Below, in pieces: positions 42,601-54,600 of a DNA stretch of 64,000 nucleotides. The translations under genes were made by a program, and so were the position numbers. The notes under the pieces are model-generated. The model did not search any database. It saw only the letters and a program-made list of their open reading frames with translations, and was not told the origin of the DNA. The DNA is from Neodiprion pinetum (lineage: Eukaryota > Arthropoda > Insecta > Hymenoptera > Diprionidae): contig NC_060235.2 in NCBI RefSeq assembly GCF_021155775.2, forward strand, positions 20,327,598-20,391,597. Direction: 5' to 3'. Position 1 is the first letter of the stretch. Each line of letters starts with the position of its first letter.

Positions 42601-45600
42601 TAGGATATATGATATATCCAGCTACAATTTACCCCCGTTCAGCTGGAAAAATCACAATGAAAAAATCTACGAGGTACTTAACGTGGAGTTAGATATATAT
42701 ATATAGTAAGTATAATTTCACCGATAAAACGCCGAATTTTGTACAATTTTAAGAGAGAGTGGGGGAAAAAAAAAGGAAAAAGAAAAAACTAGCTCAACGT
42801 TAATTTAGCACAAATAGTTGAAAAATAATGAAAGAAAAGTAAATCTTGAGAAACTGATTAAAAACCAGAATCACATATATGAGCTGATTTTGAGAAGTGT
42901 AACGTTGAAAGAAATTAAATGGTGGAATTTTTTTAATTTGAAAATCCGCCAAGTTTTCGGCAATAAAGTAAAAATTTTGTATTGTGAATTTTTGGCTACG
43001 GCAATTTTTATACAGTTGAGAGTAAGTCGTGTAAGTTATTTACGGTGTGTTGTTATAATATTGGTAAAAAAGGGTTGAAAAATTGTATGAAAAATGTATA
43101 AAATAATGGTTTTAGAAAACAGTGTCGGAGTGAAGAATAAATTGAATAAACGAACACAAATACGAGTTTCCATTTTCCGTTGGGAAATCTTTTGAGGATC
43201 GGTGTTGTATTCAGTATTGGGAAAGAAGAATTTATGTCTAGGTATAAGAAGTAAGGGATGTTGTTTTAAAAACAAAATGAGACTTGGATGGAAAAAAAGA
43301 GAAAAGATAAAAAAAAAAATGTCGGACGAAGGAGAAGAGCGAGGATTTTTTCACGCATTGACGTTGAGGGGAAATGAGGGGAAATTCATATAGAGAGACG
43401 GTAACGTCTAGGCGTGAAAGAAGTAAGTTTGTGGTATACAAGGGAAATACGGACGTCGGAAAAACCTTAAAGAAGAGAGACAGTGAAAATGGTAAATGGA
43501 GCGGCGTAGAACGGAGGCGTGTGAATACAGCGGGACATTTGAGAGATAATAGGAAGAGAGGAAAAGAGGAGGAAAAGAAAAGGGTCGTGAATTAGTCGCG
43601 GGGCTAGAGAATGAGAGAAAAGAAAAAGTGAGAGGGCAGCAACCGAGTTGCGAAAAATAGAAACCCGACCTACGTTGTGTGACTCAAGTTTGGCGACTGA
43701 CACTCTTATCTTTGTTCCCCCTTTGAACCTTACAACTTTTGTCTGAAATATTTTTCACTGACACTTTTGGTTTTTCAGATTTTCGAATGAATTGATTAAA
43801 ATTGTACACCCTTTATATTGACTCAGAAAAGTGTACAAGAGTTGAAAACAAAAAAAAAAAAAATTTCGACGAGAAAAATGCTTGGTTTAATTAAAGGGTT
43901 AAAGAAGATTGATTTTCAGCCATTTTCATTTTACGGATGTTGGTTTTCAAGTTTTATTTCACCTCTGATAAAACAGCGAGATGAATTTTCTTATTTATCT
44001 TCGCAAACTGTTTTGTCAAAAAGTTAAATAAAACTCGAAAATCAACACCCGTCAAGTGAAAATCGATAAAACCCAATTTTCTTTAAACTTGGACCGTTTT
44101 CTTTAGAAATTTCGAATTTTTGAAGGAAATACTTTTTTTTTTAATTTTATGACCCAGATAAATAAAAGATTCAACGAAACTCGGTGCGAGGGCAAAATGA
44201 AACTTTTTTCAATTGAAATTGAAGTGAGTTGGGCACATTTATTCTAAACGGTTTTCTGTCTATTTTCAACTTTCGATTCGTCGTTGAAATTACTAAAGTT
44301 AACGAAACTACAAGTTAAAATAGAAACCTGTACACGACTGTACAGAATCATATTTAATCGGTTCAGAATCCATGATTCGAAGGTTAAATTTCCGTTTACG
44401 ATATTTTCTTAGATAGAAAACAAAACAGAATCACTCAAGTAATAAGAGAGTCAAAGCGATCTAATTACGAGCACTTCAGAAGTAAAATACTTGAAAATTT
44501 GGGTAAAAGACTTTCCCTTTTTTTTTTTTTTTTTTTTTTTACGTACCCTTCAGCGCCGCGTCGAGTCCTTGCAGCCTTCCAACAACGGCGGCGAGTTGGA
44601 TTTTATACTTGCTCGCTTCGGCCTCGACTTGTTCGCTCAAGGTCCGATTTATCACCCTCTGAGTTTCCCGATCTTTTTGGGACAGAGCGTCGCGAAGATG
44701 ATCGGCGTGGATTTGAGCCTGGAGTTTCAGCTGCGTCCTCAGTTCGTCGTTGTATTTTTTCGTCTCCGCCAGAAGCTGCGGCAAAAAAATTGAGAAAAAA
44801 ATTTATAAGTTTCTGTTTTTGTTTTTAACGTACATTTATTTATTTTTTTTTTTTTTCACCCTTGGAAAACTTGAGGAAAATTTTGTGTCGCTGCTGTTTT
44901 TATTGTTCATCACTTTTTTACATGATTGATTTCGGTCAGTAATGAATGTTACGAATTTCACAGAATCTTTATGTTTTCGAGTCACAAGAATTAACAACGG
45001 AAGATTTAACCTCGATTCTTATCATACTCGATTGTACTTTTATACTATAATGGAATTGGTTTTTTAGACGATGAAAATTGACACGAAACATACTGTTTTA
45101 CAGCCTTGTCTTATCTTCTTTTTATTTTCTTTGCAATCAACTTTTATACGAGGTTAAAGTTGGTAACATCGACGTCTGACAAAACGACGAAGAAAAAAAT
45201 TGCTGTACAGCAATGTCAGAGTTTTATAGAATTTGAATTTACAGAACGCGATTTCGATAAGACTGCAGCGTCGTTCGATTTTCACCGAATTTCAGAACAG
45301 TTTAAATTTGCGGAATAACGAGTTTCCCCAAAAATGTGTCGAGTAAAATTTTTACTTATATTTACCGTGCGGTCTTTGACTATTTTTACGTTTTACCGTA
45401 ACAGAAAAATACGATTCTAGGTACAAAATGAAAATTAGTTTTGTAATTGTAACTAGAAAATCTAGTTACATGTGTTACTATTATTTTTGATTACGATCAG
45501 TCGTACTATATGTTAAAACTATTGCTGTAATTTGAAAAAAAGACACGAAACTAAACAAAAAAACTCAACATTTCAATAACCAGAAAAGTGACAATTGACA

Positions 45601-48600
45601 AAATTGATAATCACACTAATAATTATGCTAATAAATTCAAATTTCCTTGTAAATCCAGTAGTATTAAAACCGTTATTGAAAACGAAAATCAATAATGGCG
45701 TCAAAAACTGGTTTATCAGTGGACTGTTTTAAGTCAATTATGGAAATACAAAAGTCTAGAGACGAGAGATTTTTTAGTTTTCGTGCACAAGATCGATTTA
45801 TCGCAAAAGAAACGACGAAGAATATCGTTCATAATTAAATATGTCCAATTTGGGATTACCGCATTTTTTCCCCACCAGATGTCACATCAGTGCCACAAAT
45901 CAATTCCCAATTATAACCATACAGTATCTGATTATATGAAAATAATTTCCTAGCAACTGTGAGAAATGAGATCATTCGTCACTTTTTTCGACATTAAAAA
46001 AAAAATCCCACGAAGATTAAGAATAAAGCGAGTTTCTAACGGGGTAAAAGTAACGCCTTCGAACTTCCGCTCTGTGTTAAAATGCGTACACACATTATAT
46101 CTATATATACATATTGATTCGTATACTCGTAGACGGGTACACAGAGGGGTCATCCGGTGAAGTATCACTCCTCTAGGAGTATCCGCGAACAACACGGATA
46201 CAGAGAGAGAAAAGGGCTTCGGCTGCAGAAGGGGGGGGGGGGGGGGGGGGGGGGGGGACGTACATACGTCGTGCACACAAAATACATCAATCCGATCACA
46301 CGTGAAAGGGAAAGGGTGAAAAGGGCGGAAGGGCAAACGCAGGGATCGAGAGAGAGCAGATTTCACCCGGGTCACTGCCTAACCGGGGCAACTTTAAGCT
46401 CTCTCTCAATGGCTGGGTGAAATAATAATATGCCTGTGTGTGTTATTATAATAACGCCATGGATAATTATATACCCGGGACGTTATTAATCAGAGTCAAA
46501 TTATTTGCACCGGATTTTGTCTCGATTTTCACTTTAATTATTGGGGGAGTTTTCTTTTTGGTTTTTATTTTTGTTTTTGTTCTTTTGTCGTTTTGTAATT
46601 CGGTATAGTTCAGGGACAAACTATTTGGGCAATTCCTTTTTCTCTATTAGATTGAAATAAATACGGAGCGGATTATACGACAGGTTCAAAAAACGTACGT
46701 AATATATGTGTGACGTCATTTTGTGTGCCAAGGTACGTCTGTGTTGTTTGTACATCGAAAATAGGGATGTTGAATTGACTGTAAATTTTGCAATTATCAT
46801 TGTTAACTTCACGTACGTATGAAAAGCAGAAAAATTTTTCCAAAGAAACTTTCTTGTTGCCTTGTTCGGGTAAAATTTGAAGTACAGCTTCAAATATTTT
46901 TAACTCTGGTAAATAAAAGTAATTAATGAAAATTAAAACCCAACCCGGGCACGGTTTCTCTCTCTTTTTTGTTTTACGCTCGTTCTATTTAAACCTTGAT
47001 GTGGAAATGAATTTGGAACAAGACGAAATCTGCAAGGTACAAGAAAATCACATGGAATCATTACGATGTTGAAGTGGCAAAACGGATAGTTTGAAATCAC
47101 CATAAATCACAGCTATTTCTAAATTGCTGCGACAATTAAAAATCGTGACATAACGGTTTTAAAGTACAAGTATGTATAAAAAAAAGACGCGGAAAGAAAG
47201 GCTGAGTGAAAAGTCGCTGATCCGTTAGCAGAAAAAAAAAATTAACCAAATAAATCGATACTTTGTGTGCACAAGAGAATAAATTACTCAAAAATGATGC
47301 CGTACGTATATCAATAATATGCATAATACATTCTCGTATATGTACACGATACGGAATAAAAGCTGCTTCAGCGGATCGTATAACGTAACTTATTTTACCT
47401 ACACGCCACGCATGCGGTAAACCAGGATTAAATTTGACTGTACAGCTACGTGAAATATTTTGGCTATATCAGCGGACGTTCGGTGGACATAAAACAAGAT
47501 ATATAGGCATGCGAATGTATATACGCGTATGTAGACTGCGGTACACCAGGGGATGATGATTTTTGTGGTCGCGGCAACGATTCGAAAACCGCACGCGTTT
47601 TCCCCCTGCTGGAAGTTTAGTACGACCACCAAATGACCAGCGATAATATATACAGTGACGTATTTTTATTTTACACATTTAATTATCGATTTCATTCACT
47701 GTTATCGGCTATATTATTAAAATTCTTCGATTATTACCGCAGAGAGAAAAATTCTCATGGGTATTAAAAAGTTCGATTCTATTTCGTGTAATTGTAGTTG
47801 ACAATACTATATTTTCTGGTTAATGCGATATTGAATCTGTTTGTTTGATTCGCTACATTTTTTTCTTTTTTTTTTTTGTTCGGTTAAATGAAACTTTAAA
47901 ATCAATTCATTGTTGCGCATATCTCAAATTATCGCATTAATCTGAGAAAAATATAGTACGAATTACCGTAACCGAATAAAATAGCAACATATACTAGAAT
48001 CTTAAATTATAGCTACAAAACTTATTCTCAGTTTGAACCCAGATCCAGGTTTTTATATTATAGAAATAAATGAGAGTAGTTAAAAATTGACAAACTTTTC
48101 AAACGATCGGTAAATTTTTCTTTTTCCTCGTCTCTTTCTCGTACTCGAAACGATAAAATGATGACAATTCGTACACATAATGTATGCTTATACAAAAAGA
48201 AAAACAACATATGTACAGATATCAGAGCAGTCCTTAAAAAGGTCATTTTTGAATTCAGACCGGCGCGCTCTCCAAATCAGCTTCAAATAATTCAAAAATA
48301 ATTTCCCAATTTTTTCAGATTCTTATTTGAACTCTAACGCGTGGCCTCAAGATCATGGATTTCCCCATTTAAACTACAGATGTTTCGGACACATTCTCAG
48401 ATTATATTTTATTGTAAGAGTAATGACGTTGAAAAAAATCTCTAACTGCGAGATTTTAATGTGCATAAATGCCACTATCTGAGAAAAAAATCACATCACG
48501 TTACCAGGTAATCTAAACAAACTGCACTTCTTCAAAATGGAAAAAAGTCAGATTTCAAGGATATGCGATTCGTCTGGATTGTCTGGTATGACGATATAAA

Positions 48601-51600
48601 TTTTTCCCAGACATTATCAGCAATGCACATTAAAACCTTGCAGTTACAGATTTTTTTCAACATTACTACTCTTATAATAAAATACATGCTGAGAATGTGT
48701 CCGAAACACATGTATTTTAAATGGGGAAATCCACCTTCTTTGCGGCGCGGGTTAGAGTTGAGGTAAACACTGGAAAAATTGGGAAATTATTTTCGAATTA
48801 TTTGGAGCCGATTTGAGGGGGGCGCTAGTCGGAATTCAAAAATTACTTTTTCAACGACCACCCTAATATATTATACATATATTTAAATTCAATGTCACTT
48901 GTATTTCGGTATCATACCAGCCATGAGAATCTGGATCCAAAATTTTTTATTTGAACACGTGATAATCCGAAACTTCGAAACTCTCGGCGCTGCGTCGAGA
49001 AACGATAATCAATCAACTTCAATCTTTCGATATCTACGTCCTTACCTATACGTGGTATAACGATCAATAGCGGTATAAGACTGAGAAGCCGGGCAGACAA
49101 TTTTAAGACGTACGTATATATGTATATGTACGTATTTCTGTCACAGAGTTTCTTTTTGAACGGTTTTTCTTCTTCTTTGCAGTTCGGAAAACTTTATATT
49201 CAACCGAATTATCACGTAAAGTGGAGAAAAGTATGCAGAAGAGAATCCAAGTAAAAAAAAATAAAGGAATTAAGAAAAAACGCAATAAAGTTCTAGTTTG
49301 GGAAAAAAAAAAAGAAAGAAAAATTCACCACTTGCACTCACGAAAACCAATTTATTTGCCGGAAAATGAAAACTATTTCTCTTTCTAACGTTGCGGACGC
49401 TCGAAATTGCTGATCGAACTTGAGTGAATAACTTGTTTTTCATATTCAAATATACCTCATCGCATGTATTTATACTGCCGCCGTGTATATAATTCGATAT
49501 TGAATATACAATTCATCCATTCGAGGTACTTTGAAAAGAAATATTTAATCGATCGTGCCTGTACAAGTTGAACTATAAAACTTGCACGGTGGAATTCGAT
49601 ATGTAAATTGAATCAGTAATATAGTCAGCTGCTACATGCACTGAGGAAATAAAAAGCATGGAACAGATTTTCAAACTATTCATCTGCCAAGTTTTTACCT
49701 AAGCTTGACTTCTCGTTGTATAAAAAATACTGTCTTACAAATTCGTCAAAATCGGTATTAAACGTAAAGCTCGTTACGAGATTGTACCTACGGGGTAAAA
49801 CTCACGTCTGCTTGTATTATATGTATCTGTACATTTTTCTTTTTCGTTCCTTTCTTATATAGTGGAAAAAAAAAAAATGATTAATCGCATGTGCGAATTT
49901 GCATGTCTTGAACACACGTTTCGTACGCATCTATGCGTACAAAATACATATGGGGCATTCCACGGCAAACCAACGGGTCATTGGCCTGACCCCCTGAGAT
50001 TCTGACGTCAAATTTAATTTTTGATTTTTTTCGATCGAAAATGATTCCCATAATTGTTCAAATTTTTTCCGACATTTTATAAAACTGCGATGACCCGAAA
50101 TATCCTTGATACGAAGATGGACGTTCTTAAATCTGACAACTTTAATAAAAACACATCTTTTCGTCACGATTCGAAAATGGTATGAAAATGCAGAGTACAT
50201 TTTTTTTTTTTTTTTTTTCATGTTTGTTTTTCAAGGTCAAATTTTTTTCTCAAGCTTTATGTTTAATAACGATTTCTTGTGGTAAAAAATACAATAAAAA
50301 GAAACTTCATCTTGATAAAATTCGATTTTCCTTTAAATTCAAGAACGAAACGAAGAAAACGAATTTAAGTTTAAATTTTATAAAAAGAAAATGATGCTCA
50401 AATCGGAAAAAAAAAATTCGCTTTACTATGTATAGAATGTAAGGGACTTGCGATAAAGTTTCACGGATGTAAATTCCGATCATAAGTAAGGTTATTTGCA
50501 TAAGGATCATTAAACTCCGTGCCAAGTTATGCTAAAGGGCTTCGTTAGCAGTGGCAACATCAACTTCGTAACCGTCCGAACATCGCGAACTACTTACGTA
50601 ATATCATAGACAGATGTGTACACGTTTTATTAGGTTGCGCTAAATCAAGCTCTTGCAAAAATTTTTATCCACGAAATTTCTTGCCTCTCCTCAAAGAAGC
50701 GATTAAATATTTTCTCCGCCTCTATACTTTTTTTTTTCCAACGGCACTTGAGCTTGTAAAGCGATAAGTGCGAGTGCCTCGAAATAAAGAGGAAACTAGA
50801 AAAGTCGTTGAAAGTACAGATGATGTGTCTCATTGACTTGGAATAATTCTAACGAATAATTTACTTTGTTGTAGATAATATTGAAGAAAAATGTTTGATG
50901 TGTTCAAAATTTTTTTTTAGTAATCACTGAAAATTATACACTAAGAAAAATTTTTAGTGCCGGTTACCGCTCAGTCCTTCACAAAATAAAAATTAGTTTT
51001 CTAGCCGTTACCAGAAAGTCTAGTATCCGTTACTATTCTTTCTCATTGTGATCACTGTTATTATATTTTCTTGTAACTAGTGTGAAAATTTAATGCTTGT
51101 GCAACAATAAATTGACGTTAAAGCCTTATTTAACTAAAAAAGAGTAGAGTAAACTGAAAAAACTGATTTTGTATTGCTATTACCAAAAAAGTATCGACAA
51201 TAGCGGAAAATGGTTTGAGCGTACCTCGTTTTTCGTAATTCCAAAAATATTCAAACAATTTTTTTCTAACGATACCTGTTTTAATGAATTTTTCTAGTTA
51301 CTATGACAAATGAAATTTTCCTCATTGTGATAATTGAAAATTACTTGAAATAAATAAATAAAAATAACTAGAAAGCAAACTAGAACGATGAGTAAAACTG
51401 AGGTACCATAGACACAAAGTTGGGGTATAGAAAAATTCGGTAAGAACAGAGAATAGGTGGAAAGAGTAGGCTAATTTTAAATTTTGTTGTGGGTACATCA
51501 GAGGACCTGGTTGGAATTTGGACAACAATCGACGGTGCGACAATGGCCGAATGCGGTCCGAGTACGCCTATTAGCTACTCCATCAATAATGGAAGGTCCA

Positions 51601-54600
51601 CTGCAGCGGATCCACGGCATAACGGTGAACTTTTTATCTATTTCCATTTGGCCATGGGCCAATATTCCGCGAGGCAGGAGGCAATATTATCTCTTTCGGG
51701 GAAAAGGGTGGCTGGTGGCTGGTGAGGAGGGGCAGGGGGAGGGGGAGGGAAAGAGGAACCGCACTCCTCGTCCTCTCCTCGCGCAATATCGTCAACTTGC
51801 AAAAGGCTGCGGGACTAACCCGGTGACCCGCGTCTCTCGCCGCATCGCCCCCTTATCCACATCTCTATCCATTTCTGGACTTCTCTATTTTTCTCTCGCT
51901 CACACTACGTACGGAGTCGAATTCCGAACGCTGGATGGATGCATGAATGCATGCAGGCATGCATGCACCCTCCGAAATCCTTTATCTGGGTATCAAAGAG
52001 GCGGCAACGTGCCGACGATATTCGCATTCGTACGTTATTTTCGTCAAGATTTGGGACCCGTAACGTTGACGTAACTAGGTACGTATTTTTAAGAGACGAA
52101 TCGTTGTTTAGAACTTTGGGATTGCGTGAGATTCATTGAGGGAATGCCATATTTAATTTAGACGTGAACTTTTATATATCTCTAAATTTTATCCAAGTCT
52201 GCGGATCACGAATGAAAAAAATGATTGATAGCCGAATTTTACATGCAATTCTCGACAGAAACACACCGATGCATTTTTGCCGTAAAATCAAAATGTATCG
52301 GCGTGTTTTTGTTCAGAATTGCATGTATTGTGCCCGCTTTTCCGTTGCCATGCACAGCTTCTGATAATGGCCTAAATAGAGGAGATTTAACGCCGTCGGT
52401 AAGGATTGACTATAGCATCCCATTAAGGTGCATTGAGCGTGATGTCAAGCAACTAATTTAGAAATTTTTATGAGAATCCAACCATCGTTCTTTTGATTTT
52501 TTTTTTTTTATGAAGTCATCGTTTTGAGGTTAAAAAGTGCACTTGGCCAGTTAAAATCGATAAATTATCATACGGATTAGTAATCAAATCATTTGCCATA
52601 TATAACCTCAAAGCCTATCTGGCGGCGAGATAAAGACATAAAAAATCTGTACGATATTGAGAAATTTCAAATCGGATCAAAATTTTACAGAAAAACTGTA
52701 ACTATGAGGATTCTCGTAAAAACTCTTAAGAGGATTCTTCTGGTCCATTTCGACGAAGAGGTATATGGGAGATTCCCCGTCAAATCGAACGAAAAATCGA
52801 GATTTTTTCCCTGACCACTTTTGATGTTTTCGCCCTTTTACTCACTTGAAGTTCGTATTGAAAGCATCAAATCTAAATTTTTTGAGATTTTCCTGACCAA
52901 GAATTTTCTTACCACAGCTAGTTGATAAATCAGCTTTTGACGATTTCTTAGTTTTTCTAGTTAACGTAGCTTAAAATTCAGATGACATATGGAAAAAGTT
53001 CATAGGCAAAAGTTTCGCATCTTTGTATGAAATTTCTAAAAATAACCTTATGCGATTTTTCGTGCCCCGTTAAAGTATAGTTTTGATGAAAAATTTTGGA
53101 AAATCTTCTGTTACAAAATAGTGCCCCGATCGAATTGGCTGAAATTTTTACATTGCATGTCTTTTTCAATACCAAAGATCGTCTATATGAGTATCGTAGC
53201 GGGCGGAAAAGTAGTTCAAAAGTTACAAGTAACTGTAAAATTTCTCATCTACGTACGTGTGGCGGTCTGAACGGTGACAGTTAATACAGTCGGTATTACG
53301 ATACGCGACACATCGTTGAATTCTTACCATGGATGAATACGCTTCGAAAATATTGTCCGGCAGTAGGGAATTCACATATCATGTCAGGAATCGTGATAAA
53401 TGATAGACCGAAGTATACTCCTCAAGAAAAACTCGTCAACTGAGGTTATAAACAACAAGCGTAAAAATTGAAGATCGCGCTCGATGCGCAGCAGCGCCAC
53501 GCGCAGGGTAAGCAAATTTCTTGCCACGCCGCGAACTTTGAACCGAATTCCCGCCACCGTGTGAATATTTGTTGACATATCTTCTAAACCACTGCACCGT
53601 CGACTGCGAAGTTTTGAGACAACCTTACGCGTTGAAAATGGCACGCTGTGCATAAATTGTAGCACGTTCGATCAGGGCACTTTTCAGTTACGAATAATTT
53701 GTGCGCATTTTGTGTCAAAACTATACTGAAACGGGATATGAAAAATCCGAAAAAGATACTCTCGAGAAGTTGACAAGAGAACCTAAAATTTTCGTGAAGG
53801 AACTTTTCTCATATGTCGGTCAGGTTTTAAGGTACGTAGGCGCGAAAAATCAAAACATTGTTGAAATCAATTTATTGGACGAGTTATCGTGAAGAAATCA
53901 TGTGTCGAAAAAATTTGAAAAAATTCATAGGTCATCTTTTCAATATGTACTTTGATTGTATGAAAGGGCAATCAGATTAAAATGGGTCAGGGAAACCGAC
54001 CGTTCAATTTGACGTGCAATACCCCATACACACACATGCATGACGTATGTGCATACATATTCATTTGACGCAGAAATAAAGTAACGGCATACATTCTCCA
54101 AATTTAATATTGCGATTTCTTTATTTCTGCATCGAATGAAACTGCATTGGAGGGTTTTTGTTCAAAATTGTGTATAAAATGGAGCTGTTAAGCCCGTTTT
54201 TGCCTTTCAGATACATGGACTTCGAGATTTGGAGATATATACGTCAACGTCAAAATCGACCAGGGCACCCCCTTAAATCTCTCACGTGATCCCGTGGTCA
54301 AAAATACTCAAGAGTATGGATCATGGAAATTTATAACTCGTAAACCAATTATTCAATTCAATTGGTGTTTATATTATATTTTATATTATTCAAAATTATG
54401 TAGATCCAGTATCAATTACGTATTTTTTCATTAAAATAAATTGATAGGAGGAATATTCATTGGCAACAACGTAAACCATTTCGATCGGTGACATGTTTCG
54501 TCATGCCCACAAGATCTCAAAAACGGCTCAGCTGATGTACTTCAAATTTTGATACAATATCCTTGGATAGTTGATCCTCTTTGCCAAGATCTTACTTTTC

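Larger units (their letters stand above)
30141..44546 (-). other. Mic60 intron 9 (14.4 kb, the largest)
   Basis: No supported gene. It holds several inverted-repeat elements, listed separately, amid AT-rich sequence and TA/TC microsatellites. A somewhat GC-richer stretch lies at about 34850-35160, of unknown meaning. Confidence 0.85.

Noticed and set aside
44491..44828. Plus-strand frames of 100 and 109 codons
   Set aside because: Antisense shadows of Mic60 exon 9, with a poly-T start.
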